A DNA stretch of 64,000 bases from Flabesymbios commensalis. Lineage: Eukaryota > Annelida > Polychaeta > Terebellida > Flabelligeridae. Under the pieces are notes generated by a model. It had not been told where the DNA came from, ran no database searches, and was given only the letters and a program-made list of their open reading frames with translations. The translations under genes were made by a program, and so were the position numbers. The DNA is taken from positions 49,573,580 to 49,637,579 of the forward strand of contig OZ024909.1 in NCBI GenBank assembly GCA_964017125.1. The letters are read 5' to 3'. Positions 48,911 to 60,120 of the stretch are shown here, piece after piece. Each line of letters starts with the position of its first letter. Position 1 is the stretch's first letter.

Positions 48911-51120
48911 TTGGTATCCATCTGAGGAACATCCGAGAGACTTGCCCACTGCACTAACTGATCCTGCTTGTAACAATACGCCTTGTTAATAGTATAATAC
49001 ATCCTGAAACTATTTTTGGTCACTGATTAAAGATCACGTTTTGACATCGTCTGCAAGTCTTACATTTTGGCAAATATCACTTTTCTATATCTATAGATTT
49101 ATCTATATAACTAGGCCTACAATAAGTAACTACAAAAGAAAAAATTGTATACTAGTATCTTGCCGGGTATTTATTGTGAAAATGTGTGAAAATTTGTGGC
49201 TCTCTGACATGTTTGTGTTTCAGGTATTTTTTTTCGATGAAAAACGGGGTGAATTTGAATGCATTGCTGTGGCGCACCACCAAGATACTGCGCTATTACA
49301 AACTGGTCCCTGGGGAAATGTGTAACAAATCGGCGCAGTTACGTTTTAAAGCCTAGTTACCAGCTTCCATTCTTTCTGCGTAGATTTTTCTGTACATTTT
49401 CTAACTTATCGTTCCTAGTCACCCCACCGTTCCTATTCATCCCATTCTATTGTTCAGTTGTCTGTTTTAAATGTACTTGTTTGTTCCTGTTCACCCCATG
49501 GTTGGGTTATGCCCACAAGGGACTGCGATAGACAATGTTGATGTTCCTATTTACCCCCTTTTGGGGGGGACTCGGAACATGCAGTTGTTTTTTAATACCA
49601 CCATAAGACACCCGATGTGCATGGGCATAAATGTCCCGCAAAATATTAGTAGGAAAATAGTTAAAACTCCCCACAAAGACGTACCCCTGGAACATGAGTT
49701 AATTTACCAAAAATCATGATGTAATATTTCAAGTAGACCATCACAAGCAACCATTAGACGCGGCTTCATAAAACTTGGCACATAGTTGCATAACCCCCAG
49801 GGCTTTAATGTGAAATAGACGTAAGATGACGCCAATGATATTTCAATGTCATTTCAAGGTCAAATAAACTTCGTTTTTTAAAGTAAGAAAATCGCATTTT
49901 TGAGAACTTGCCGTCTACCGAGGATTCGCATTATTGCGAACTTGGACAAAGAAGGATTAAGCACAAATAAATACAACACAGTCATATGCCAGAATTGTTC
50001 TATTTAACATGATTACCACCAATCTACTGTATAACATGAGTACATGTAGTTGGACGAGCATTGTATCGAGCTAAACTAGAGTGCAAAGTCAGCAATTTGT
50101 TTTCTAAAATCCTATATCTGAATTATGCTCATAAATATACAAACGTTCCTAATACGATTACATTTAAGATTTGACATTTAAACTGCGTGTGACAACGGGA
50201 TCCTAATCTGTAGAATGGCGGCCATCTTGAGGATGTTCCACTGAGCTGATTTCTGGTATTTTCGTTTTGGGGGATGCCAAAAGATAGGCCTATATTTTCG
50301 AGAAAATAAAATCTTGGATCCAAAGTGGCTCTATACTCAGCTTTGAAAAGCATCAGCTGAATAAAATATGGCATAATTATGAGGGTAAGACGTTACATAC
50401 GCATACATGAAGGACGTCCACTACCAGGATTGTTTTTAGAACATTTATAGTCCATCTATTTGCCTAGGCCTATACACATTATCCTCAATATATAAATAAA
50501 CTGATAATCAAGCATATGAGCGGTTCAAATATTTTGATATATCCATCGTGTTCATTACATTACATTATTTATATATGTAGGAATAATCTGTTGTCTCAGA
50601 ATCATTTATAATTAATTATTTCTACATCAAAATATACAAATTACTATACAAAGGATATACTTTATATACATAGTAGAACAGGAAATCAAGTGATGGCATG
50701 TGGACAAAACATGTATGTCATTTTTGTGTGACAACCTAGGCATATACTCTATCATTTTTTACAAATGCAGGATATTGAACGTCATCTACATGTGTTTATC
50801 GCAGCTGATAAATGATCCACCTTAATAAATATCCAGTAGAAATTGGTGAAAAAGTGACGTCACAACCATCACGACATGACGTCACAAATGCACGTTTTAT
50901 GAAAAACTCGACCACTTGCCGCAAAAACTGTTCACGCTACGTAAAACCAGACGTTCATACATTTCCAGCGATATATTATTTGTCTCTAGGAATTTAAGTG
51001 TCTACTAACTTCTTAAATAACGTCAATTTTCAGATTTCCTCCTCTACTATGATGGGAAGCTGGAAATCTAATCAGGTCATCTGATTCTTCATACATAGGT
51101 AACTTCACATAATCATGATT
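48911..51120. other. No gene recognised
   Basis: AT-rich spacer with only short frames (up to 94 residues) lacking domains. Scattered GTTCCTATTCACCCC words at 49420-49560. Confidence 0.4.
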
Positions 51121-51215
51121 ATCAAGTAAGCACAAAACATGTGTACAGCATTTGTACAACGCCGGCCCAACGTGCTCGACAGTATACAAATATTATACAA
51201 ATGTGGGTTGCCACC
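51121..51215. mobile_element. CCCAG-type MITE, degraded
   Basis: AAGCACAAAACATGTGTACA...CCGGCCCAACGTGCTCGACA...TATTATACAAATG resembles the family at 24332-24440, but only the inner palindrome is clear. Confidence 0.45.
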
Positions 51216-51744
51216 ACTACAAATTTCCAAGCCCGCGCTTGAGCTACCCGCGGCCCGCATGAGTCCGCGTAATTTCGACACGCACCCGCCACACCACGCA
51301 AGGCTAAGAGAAAATCTAACACGCGGGGTCCCACAAACCCGCGCGGGGCGGGCTCGGTCTCTGGTGAACCTGTGTACAGTATAGCGATAGTTGTATCCAT
51401 GAATAGACAGAATAGACAGAATGTCACGATTACTTTGAGATAGTGTCACGACTTTAATGATAGCTTTCTATAGTGTCACGGTTTAGTGATGACAGTTTTT
51501 TTATAGGTTTCAGCATGAAAAAGCCGCTGTTTCCATCGCTACCAGAAGATAGGGACAGCCTTAATGCGGTAATTAAGCATTGCATAGCGCGCTCGCAAAG
51601 GCCGTTGTAAGCCACGGCTAGACATCGCATTGTTCATCATCACAAGACGTTTCGTTTTTTTAGGTCATGTAGTACGAACCTTCGTGTGAGGTATAACACA
51701 CTCAAATTTCGTATTCACTGGTAGGCCATGCTGTGTCTTGCAAA

Positions 51745-52060
51745 AAATAAAATGAATGGGGTTTTAGGCCACCTTTGTGCACATAAAAGCTAAAAACTGG
51801 GCCAGGAGAACCTCCTGAGGATGGTGAGATGAATGAGATGACACTGCCCTCTAGACACAAAATTCGAAAATCGAGACCTGTCGATCAGAGGCTGAGCACG
51901 CTACCTCTCGGTTACGAAGGCTCCCCACAATATTGAATATTTACGTGTGAGCGGGGAAGAAACATTGTGCTTCTTTGAAACTTGAAGGCGAGAGTGGGGT
52001 TCGAACCCGCGATCTCTGACTTTCCAAGCAGGCAGCTTTAACCATGCACTGCACCAGCCC
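51745..52060 (-). mobile_element. Dimeric tRNA-derived SINE, copy 5, head type 2
   Basis: Same second head and tail as copies 1-3, but a different first head: GTGCA...TGGTTAAAGCTGC with a perfect B box GGGTTCGAACCCC (minus, about 51996-52010). 16-bp target duplication TGCTGTGTCT[T/G]GCAAA at 51729-51744 and 52061-52076 with one mismatch. Confidence 0.85.
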
Positions 52061-52399
52061 TGCTGTGTCTGGCAAACTAAAAGATATATTTCTGGATAGG
52101 CCCTATACTATACTCGTTGGAAACTACACATTCCATTATTACTCCACTAGACACTCGATAAGTCCAGTGACAAAAGCAAAGGAGTTGAAACACAATCAGA
52201 ACTAAGTCTATAACAATAATTATTGGTATATTCTACAAATACCAAGGATCGATCACTTCCTACAGTTATAGGACTGCTGCCCCCCCCCCCCCCCCATAAC
52301 CATGATAACATATAAACGTTTTGTAGTATATGTATCACTTCACCGTGCAGAAATAGTGCTAACCAAAATTTATTGTTAATACATGTAGGTCTACATTTA

Positions 52400-52980
52400 G
52401 AATGCGATAGATTACGACATGTTACTTCTGACTTTCACAATTTCTTTATATGGCGGCTTAGAGTTGATCTCGATTTTTCCACATTGGCGTATCTGTCAGA
52501 TTTGGCCGTACTTGCCCTGTGTATGGTCTGCCAGGGAAGACGACGAGCTCAATACTGCATAACTCGCATTCATGTTTACGATTTTCAGCACAGCTAGCAG
52601 AATGTCTCGGGTAACGAAGATTTGTACCGTTTTTTTCACACAAGTTTATGAAATTTGTAGGGTTTACTACTGTCCATATGAGAGTTCATGTGTCCATGAA
52701 AATGGGCCTTATCTATAAATCGTTCATGGCAGTATCCACAAAAAAAGTTTGGTTTGGCTTGGTGTTTTCGAATCACATGTCGTCACAGGGAGTGTTCAGT
52801 TCCGCCATGCGAAAGAACACTGATCACATATTATTGTTTATCTTCGTTCTTATTTATGATATGACGCTTCAAATGGTCTTTTTTTTGCAAATGATTTATC
52901 GCAGACAGTGGTCATACTTGAATGTGGTGGTGTCGTAATGTACGATTGAGATGTGCGACTCATATTGCCACTGTATTTAG
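52400..52980 (-). pseudogene. Degraded C2H2 zinc-finger gene or exon
   Basis: Reading the minus strand gives a row of C2H2 finger units spread over shifting frames. They include KYDHC then KKDHLKRHI; CDQCSFAWRN then TEHSL and RHVIRKH; a full finger FFCGYCHERF...HGHMNSH (Cys-X2-Cys-X12-His-X3-His, about 52695-52760); a KPYK linker; and PRHSASCAENRKHECELC. Frame changes fall at about 52640, 52800 and 52880, and in-frame stops occur, for example in the TEHSL unit. So it cannot make the full array as written. No transposon ends surround it; two minus-strand SINEs flank it. It could be a pseudogene of a nucleic-acid-binding finger protein or an exon degraded by sequencing error. The parent gene is not identified. 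Confidence 0.68.
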
Positions 52981-53090
52981 GTGAATACGACTATTGGGGC
53001 ACAGCTTCGTCACCAATAACTTGGTGGTGTTTGTAGCCAAGCTCCTGGTACCAGAATCATCAGCTTTCGTTTGATTCTCCACTTTAGTAA

Positions 53091-53404
53091 AATAAATGAA
53101 ATGAATAGTGTGTCAGGCCACCTTTTTGCACATATAGGCTAAACTGGGCCAAGAGAAACTCCTGAGGATAGTGAGATGAATGGGATGACACTGCCCTCCA
53201 GACACAGGATTCGAAATTCGATCCCTGGCGGTCTGAGGCCGAGCACGCTACTTCTCGGTCATGGAAGTTCCCCAATATTTAATGTTTACGAGTGAGCGGG
53301 TAAGAAACATTTTTGTTTCTTTGAAACTTGAAGGCCCGTTCGAACCCGCGATCTCCGACTTTCCAAGCAGGCAGCTTTAACCACTGCACCAGAGGCCCCG
53401 CCCT
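53091..53404 (-). mobile_element. Dimeric tRNA-derived SINE, copy 6, head type 2
   Basis: First head GGGGCCTCTGGTGCAGTGGT...GGTTCGAACGGG (minus), second head CATGACCGAGAAGTAGCGTG...TTCGAATCC, common tail. Same head type as 51745-52060. Target duplication not convincing (CCACTT at most). Confidence 0.8.
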
Positions 53405-53439
53405 GACCACTTCGAACGTGTGCCAGGGCACTCACTTAA

Positions 53440-53694
53440 AGGGACTCAATCAGGCTAAAATAATTAAAAAATCGGTGATTTTATTTTGGCTTCCTAATAT
53501 GACCATATGATGTAAACATGTCCATAGACTAGAACTGCAAAAGTTTTTAATTTTTGTTCCGCGCATTCCCCAGTTAGGCTAGATATAGAGACGAAATTCG
53601 CGTATTTCTTATTTTGGACATGCATGTCCGAAATAAGAAACCGGGAATTTCGTCTCACCGATTTTTTTTACGCTTTTAGCCTGATTGAGTCCCT
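53440..53694. mobile_element. TTAA-flanked palindromic MITE 1
   Basis: TTAA at 53436-53439 and 53695-53698. Inverted termini AGGGACTCAATCAGGCTAAA and its reverse complement TTTAGCCTGATTGAGTCCCT, with a palindromic ATGCATGT centre. 255 bp, noncoding. TTAA duplication is the rule for piggyBac-type mobilisers. Confidence 0.8.
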
Positions 53695-53763
53695 TTAAGT
53701 CACCTAATTCCCCTGCTAAAGTCTTTCCACTGCCGTATGCCCTTCTATAGTGACTATAGTTAA

Positions 53764-54128
53764 AGGGACTGGCCCACGCTAAAATCATAAAAAAATCGGT
53801 GATTTTAATTCGGCTTCTTAATATGACCATAAGATGTAAACATGTCCATAGACTAAAACTGCGAAATTTTTTAATTTTTGTGCTGTCCATTCACCAGTTA
53901 GGCTAGATATAGAGACGAAATTCTCGTATTTCCTATTTTTGACATGGTTGTCAATAATTCAAAATCAGGAATTTCGTCTCTATATCTAGCCTAACTGGTG
54001 AATGCGCTGCACAAAAATTAAAAAATTTCGCAGTTCTAGTCTATAGACATGTTTACATCATATGGTAATACTAAGAAGCCAAAATAAAATCACCGATTTT
54101 TTGATGATTTTAGCGTGGGCCAGTCCCT
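53764..54128. mobile_element. TTAA-flanked palindromic MITE 2
   Basis: TTAA at 53760-53763 and 54129-54132. Ends AGGGACTGGCCCACGCTAAA / AGCGTGGGCCAGTCCCT. Self-complementary over nearly all of its 365 bp (GACGAAATTC.CGTATTTC ... GGAATTTCGTC). Interior shared with 53440-53694 and with 20486-20640. Confidence 0.85.
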
Positions 54129-54132
54129 TTAA

Positions 54133-54779
54133 GTGAGACTTTCAGGTGTGGAATCGGATGATATATTGATGGAGATATCAGTCTCATCCAAATACATAGA
54201 TGCCCCCTCTATGCACAGAAGATCCATACTGAAGGTCAGTATTTAAAAGCGAAGAAACCCGTGACACTGTAGGATAGCAACCGTGACATACAAAATGGTG
54301 AATCGCAACCAAACTGTTACAATATCAGTTCATTTTATGAAGTTTAACAGTTCAAGTGAACTGTGGAGCTTAAATTTACTAATTATTGCAGGCAATTATC
54401 TAATAAATTTATTAGTAATATTACAGCACATTTTATTATTACCAGAAAATCAAAAAACATCTGTGTGCTTATTTTTTTGTATCTTAGCTGAAATTTGTGA
54501 TATATTTGAGACTTACAATTCAGGAGACCGAGTGTGGAGTGTACAGCATTGTTTAATGGGCCGGCCATTTAATACCAGGGTGGGGTATGTTTTTTTGTGA
54601 AAAAAATAATTTGTTCACAAAATTGGCAAAAAAAATAATTAGCTATATGGAGTGTGGGGAAAAATAATGTGTTTATTTATGTGTAAGAAAAAAATAGTTT
54701 GTTGACTACTGCACGAGGCTTTTAAACCACATTTGTCCGCTGGAGACATAAATTTTAAACTGGACAAGCCAAATGCAAT
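54133..54779. other. No gene recognised
   Basis: A 105-residue frame at 54283-54600 has hydrophobic segments but no recognisable domain and no supporting context. AAAAATAATTTG-type words recur at 54600-54700. Confidence 0.4.
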
Positions 54780-55119
54780 ACAAAGTACTAATTAAGTCAA
54801 ATTGTTCTTAAGTTATGGCTATCACCCACATTTTACCCCTATTTACCACTTTTTGAGATGAAAGGGTGATTTACAGCATCAATTAATTTTATGTTGCTGG
54901 TTGTCGCAGAATTATGGTAAAACATATGAATCTATGTCAAATAGCTGATAAGTTTTGGTTATTGTACTATTTGAAGATGAAAGGGTGATGAAATGGTGCT
55001 TAGAAATTAATACAAATGACAATAATGAACACCCCGGTTGCTAAGATGTATGTTTGGATATAATTTTATGAATCTAGGTCAAATAGCTCATTACGTTATG
55101 GTTATTACCCCCATTTTTA
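54780..55119. repeat. Dispersed repeat R, left part
   Basis: Two periods of about 180 bp: GTTATGG.TAT...ACCC, TTTACCACTTTTTGAG, GATGAAAGGGTGAT and CTATGTCAAATAGCT. It continues at 57572-57902 and 58237-58395. The gaps are filled by the element at 55120-57571 and the SINE at 57914-58225. Confidence 0.7.
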
Positions 55120-57571
55120 GCTCCCGCCGTCACCGTAGGTGAGACGGAGGGAGCTATGGATTCTACCTCCGTTTTTTTTGCCTCTTCTTTTGCCTATAAC
55201 TTTGTAAGAAAATAAGCTAGGATAACAATTTTTGGTATGTGGGTTACTTCCAGGTGGATAATGGACAGGTTAAAATATTTTTAATCTGAATTCAATACGC
55301 AAGGTTGCAGAGGAGAAAATGATGATGTTACGGCGTTGGGCCGTTGGGCCGTCCGTAAACAATTCGTTTCCGGAGCATATCTCTGAAAGTACTTGTCCGA
55401 TTGTCTTCAAATTTTAGACACAACACCCCTAGGGGGTCTAGTTGTGCCTTTTGGGGGTATTTGAACTTTGACCTACTTCTGGTTCAGAACTATGACCTAT
55501 TTAGACGTTTTGACGCGCACTTCGTTTCCGGAGCAGATCTCGAAAAGTACTGGGCCGATGACAATCATATTGCACATACATGTTTTCTAAGGTCCCTAGT
55601 TGTGCCTTTTCAGGTTTTTGGACCTTGACCTTGAAGTTGACCCAGCACTTTGACTTAATTTATAACATCGGTAAATCCGACTGAAAGATTTTGCGGAATA
55701 TCATGAAAACCGCTCAAGATAGCTACACCATTACTATAAAACAAATTGTGAGGTTTCAAGAGAGGATGCATCTTGAAAAATTTCAAGTCGATAAAATTAA
55801 AAATGGCCGCCTATCGGCCATTATTCACCTCGACAGGCCTGATATTGCGGAATATCATGAAAACCGCTCAAGATAGCCACACCATTAATATCAAATAGAT
55901 TGTAAGGTTCCAGGTGAAGGATGCATCTTGAAAAATTTCAAGTTGATTAAATTCAAAATGGCCGCCTATCGGCCATTATTCACCTCGACAGGCCTGATAT
56001 TATGGAATATCATGAAAACCGCTCAAGATATCTACACCATTACTATAAAACAAATTATAAGGTTTCAGGAGAGCATGCATTTTGAAAAAATTCAACTCGT
56101 CCAAGTTCAAAATGACCGCCAATCGGCCATTATTCACTTTCACATGGCCGTTATTTGGTAAACCGTGCTAGATGGCTAGACCATTACTATAAAACAAAAT
56201 GTGTGATTTCAGGAGAGGATGCATCTTGAAAAAATTCGACTCGATAAAATTTAAAATGGCCGCTTATCGGCCATTATTCACTTTCACATGGCCGATATTT
56301 GGTCAACCGTGCTAGATGGCTAGACCATTACTATAAAACGAGATGTGAGATTTCAGATGAGGATGCATCTTGAAAAAATTTGACTTGATCAAATTTAAAA
56401 TGGCCGCCTTTTCGGCCATTATTCATTTTCACATGGCTGATATTTGGTAAACCGTGCTAGGTGGCTAGACCATTACCTGATTACTATAAAACAAAGTGTG
56501 AGTTTTCGGGGGAGGATGCACCCTGAAAATTTTTAATTTACGAATTCAAAATGGCCGACAATCAGCATTATTTACCTCGATAGGCCTGATATCAGGTAAA
56601 CCGTGCTAGATAGCTAGACCATTACTATAAAACAAAATGTGACGTTTTGAGAGAGAATGCTTTTTAAAAACTTTCGACGCAATCGAATTCAAAATGGCCG
56701 CCTATCGGCCACTATTTACTTTCACATTGCTGATATTTGGTAAACCGTGTTAGATAGCTGGACCATTACTATAAAACAAAATGTGAGATTACAAGAGAGG
56801 CTACATCTTGAAAAAAAATGACTCGATCAAATTCAAAATGGGCTCCTATCGGCCATTATTCACTTTCACATGGGCGATATTTGGTAAACCGTGCTAGATG
56901 GCTAGACCATTACTATAGAATGAAATGTGAGACTTCAGCTGAGGATGCATCTTGGAAAATTTCGACTTGATCAAATTCAAAATGGCCGCCTTTAGGCCAT
57001 TATTCACTTTCACATGGCCGATATTTGGTAAACAGTGCTAGATAGCTAGACGATTACTATAGAATGAAATGTGAGATTTCAGCTGAGGATGCATCTTGAA
57101 AAATTATGACTCGATCAAATTCGAAATGGCCCCCTATCGGCCATTATTTACTTTCACATGCCCAATATTTTGCAAACTGTGTTAGATGTTAGTCCATTAC
57201 TATAAACCCAAATTTGAGGTTTCGGGGGAGGATGCACCCTAAGTTCTTAACTAATTTATATCGAATTCAAAATGACCGTAAATCAGCTATTAGTTACCTC
57301 GATTGGCCTGATATCGGGTAAACCGTGCCAGATAGGTAGAAAATTACTGGGATACTGATTAGGATCAATAATTTCAATGGAGGTTTGCAATCTCTGACAG
57401 ACTGTCTAGTTCTTATCTTACTCTTAGACTGGGCTTCTTAGACCTAGTTGTCTTGCGTCTTGATTTTTGACCTAGCCTAGGACTACATTAATAACATTGT
57501 ATAACCCTATACAAGATTGCTGAAATCAAATTCTAATTCGGAGCGGGAGCTCCTGGACTTATGTAGTCTTG
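55120..57571 (+). mobile_element. Satellite-bearing nonautonomous element, copy X
   Basis: Three parts. The head (about 55120-55690) starts GCTCCCGCCGTCACC in an imperfect hairpin with GGTGAGACGGAGGGAGC. An array of about 11 units averaging 145 bp follows (CATTACTATAAAACAAA...GAGGATGCATCTTGAAAAA...AAAATGGCCGCCTATCGGCC). The tail (about 57350-57571) contains GAGCGGGAGCTCC and ends ATGTAGTCTTG. The right AGCTCCCGC is the inverted copy of the left start, 22 bp inside the end. It is inserted in repeat R at a TA (55118-55119; 57572-57573). Structure recalls Helentron-associated or pearl-type elements with core satellite arrays; the class is an inference. Confidence 0.75.
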
Positions 57572-57902
57572 TACCCATATTTACCACTTCTGGGGAGAAA
57601 AGGGTGGTTGAAAATTAACATAAAAAGTTGTTGCTTATGTTTAATGGGAGGTCACCGAACTTTAAAGGTGTTTTTTTTAATATGTCCCCGATGCTGGATA
57701 CACATTTTTATGAATCTATGTCGAATAGCACGTAAGTTATGGGTAATATCCGTATTTTGCCCTATTTACCACTTTTGAGGATGAAAGGGTGGCTGAAAAT
57801 TAACACAAATAATTTTAATTGATTCCTCAGGTGCTAAGACATGTTTAGATACAAATTATAAATTTAAGTGAAATAGTTTCAAAGTTATTGTTATTATCCT
57901 TT
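57572..57902. repeat. Dispersed repeat R, middle part
   Basis: Continues repeat R after element X: TACCCATATTTACCACTTCT, AAAAGTTGTTGCTTATG, then a second unit GCCCTATTTACCACTTTTGA. Closest relative within the window is 20091-20485. Confidence 0.7.
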
Positions 57903-57913
57903 ATTTACCCCCG

Positions 57914-58225
57914 GGGCGGGGGCCCTAGGGTAGTGGTTAGCACCGCTGACTTCCACGCCAGAGTTCGGGGTTCGGTTCCCGGTCTCGGCAGTTTGAAAGA
58001 AACAAAAAATGTTTCTTCCCCATCCACGTGTGAAATACAGTATTGTGGGGAGCTTCCGTGACCGAGAGGTGGCGTGCTCGGCCTCAGACCTCGAATTTCG
58101 AATCCTGTGTCTGGCGGACAGTGTCATCTAAATTATTTCACCATCTCCAGGAGGTTCTCCTGGCCCAGTTTAGCCTATATGTGCACAAAGGTGGCCTAAA
58201 GCCCGATTCATTTCATTTTCATTTC
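57914..58225 (+). mobile_element. Dimeric tRNA-derived SINE, copy 4
   Basis: Head 1 GTAGTGGTTAGCACCGCTGA and GGGTTCGGTTCCCGGTC; head 2 TGACCGAGAGGTGGCGTGC; common tail ending in CATTT repeats. 11-bp target duplication ATTTACCCCCG at 57903-57913 and 58226-58236, inserted inside repeat R. Confidence 0.88.
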
Positions 58226-58236
58226 ATTTACCCCCG

Positions 58237-58395
58237 ATTTACCCCTTATTACCCAAATTTCGGGTACTAATACCAGGAGGACTTTAAGAAGACTTTTGAT
58301 AATATGTTTTTCAATGTTGTATCAACACCATATACTGAAATTTTCAGCTTGTTACGAACTTGTTCCGGGTTATTATCTAATACCCCTGGACTAAC
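58237..58395. repeat. Dispersed repeat R, tail
   Basis: TTTTCAGCTTGTTACGAAC and TAATACCCCTGGACTA are shared with 39250-39330. They follow the SINE directly and complete repeat R. Confidence 0.6.
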
Positions 58396-58436
58396 AGGTA
58401 GGCCTATGCTGGCAGCTGGGGCACATTTTCTGCATA

Positions 58437-58538
58437 CCCAGCAAGCACAATATTTTTACCAAAATTAATGTTGGGGCAGCGTTGCAGACGTTGACTAACA
58501 TTAGCCCTGCATTGGTTGAACGTGTCGTGCTTGCCGGG
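58437..58538. mobile_element. CCCAG-type MITE (102 bp)
   Basis: Ends CCCAGCAAGCACAATA and the reverse complement of TCGTGCTTGCCGGG, with TA on both sides. Centre ATGTTGGGGCAGCGTTGCAG...TTAGCCCTGCATTGG. Confidence 0.7.
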
Positions 58539-58540
58539 TA

Positions 58541-59548
58541 GTCGCGTAAAGTTGGACGAGATATTTAAACCCCATGTCATTTTAATGTTGGGGAAGCGTA
58601 GTGAACAATGGATCAACATTAATCTTGATTGTACGATTGTAACCATAACCTCGCAATAATAGCCTCCACCCCCGCATAGGCCCAAATATACTTCTTTGCA
58701 ATTCACAACTTGCTCACGTATGTCCGTTCTACACGTGCAACAATAGAACCAGAAAAAAACGTTTTCATTTAATACATTGTGTCTTTATCAGCTCTAATTA
58801 CACATTTATTCTCACATTATGAAACTGTTTCATTAGACTCACACAGTCATTGACGTTTCTGATGGATGGCTATTTAGAACAGGGGAATATCGATATGCAA
58901 TGGGAAACAATTATTTAACTAATTAATAACTATCTGATTCAGTTCCTTATACATGTTATACATCCTTGATATCTACATGTATATTTCTATTCAGGGCGGA
59001 TCCAAGTTCTGAAGGAATAGGGAATAGTTGGTAGCCTGCCCTCAAATGTTTTGGGTATTGCTCACATTGGAGACTTTTTTAAATGAAGCATTTTCAAGGG
59101 CAAAATCTTTTCACCATATCCATGTTAAATTGTATTCCAAACATTAACCCAATGTTTATTTAGAAATATCCACCTGACCAAAAATGTTGGGTTTAAAGAG
59201 GTTCTGTATACAAGTGACGTAAATGGATAGACATGCTATTTTTCTTAATAATAAATAAATCATGCTAAACACGACCAATTGAGCTAATAATATGCATTGT
59301 ATTTGATTTCTTTGCCACAATAAATTAATATGCTGGGTCTCATTCATGTTATTTTTATACACGCTTCAGTGTTTATCTCGCAGTGAGAGACCTACTTACC
59401 TAGCTTTGCACATGCGAAACACGGGTCAAAGCTAGTTATGTATAATTATGAATATAACTTAGGAGTCATCAGCGAGTAAAGTAACGGTAACAAAGAGGTG
59501 TAGCCTACATAGTAGAAGACAAGAATGAGATGTGGTAGAAAGAGTAGT
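58541..59548. other. No gene recognised
   Basis: Spacer. CAGGGCGGATCCAAG at about 58994 resembles a hAT terminus without a partner. Confidence 0.4.
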
Positions 59549-60120
59549 CAGAGGCGGATCCAGGATATGTTGAAAGGGGGGTGGGCGTTGCGGGGGTCTG
59601 GGGGATCTCCCCCAGGATTTTGGGGGGAATTTGGATGCACCAATTTTTATGCGTTCTCACGTATTTTAGTCATTTATTTCAGATAAGGTTTATGCTGAAT
59701 TCTAGTGTGCAGACAAACAAACTTTTATTTGCCTTTCCATAGTTAATCTTAACTATCATAAACTTACTATTGTGTGGGTCTAGACAATTAATGTAGTGAC
59801 ATGAATCTGGCCACATGGTGGCGAGTCATTTTTAACTGATCATTCACTACATGGGTTAATGAAATTCATTCGTCTGGGGTTACATCGTGCGTATTTAGCG
59901 ACAATGGAACCATAATCCAACGGAATGTCTTTGTGAATGAACAGCAGTAGCAAGGCATTCATGCGATCCTCGCCCATGGTGCTGCGATACACAGTTTTTA
60001 CAAAACGCAGAGCTGAGTTTCCTCGTTCCACAGTGGCGCTGGTGACGGGAGTGATCAACAGTACTAAGCTTCAGGATCAAGCTAATGTTGGGATAAAGAG
60101 TCGGGGAGCGTGATACTAGC
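59549..60120 (-). mobile_element. hAT transposon remnant
   Basis: Left end CAGAGGCGGATCCAGG is a typical hAT inverted terminus, followed by a G-rich GGGGGGTGGGCG stretch. The 3' end of a hAT transposase gene lies 290 bp inside, reading toward this end. No matching right terminus is seen, so the right part is lost or replaced after about 60120. Confidence 0.65.
59840..60110 (-). pseudogene. hAT transposase, C-terminal dimerisation region
   Basis: The minus-strand frame has PVTSATVERGNSALRFVKT, YRSTMGEDRMNALLLLFIH and DYGSIVAKYARCNPRRMNF. This is the conserved hAT C-terminal dimerisation motif (P-V-[TS]-S-A-T-x-E-R-x-x-S-x-L, then K-T-x-x-R-S-T-M-x-x-x-R-[LM]-N-x-L-x-L-L-x-I-H). The preceding LYPNISLILKL is in a different frame, so a frameshift sits near 60060. 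The zinc-finger BED and catalytic core are missing. The frame has no ATG at the start of the similarity; it is a fragment and not a functional transposase. Confidence 0.85.
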
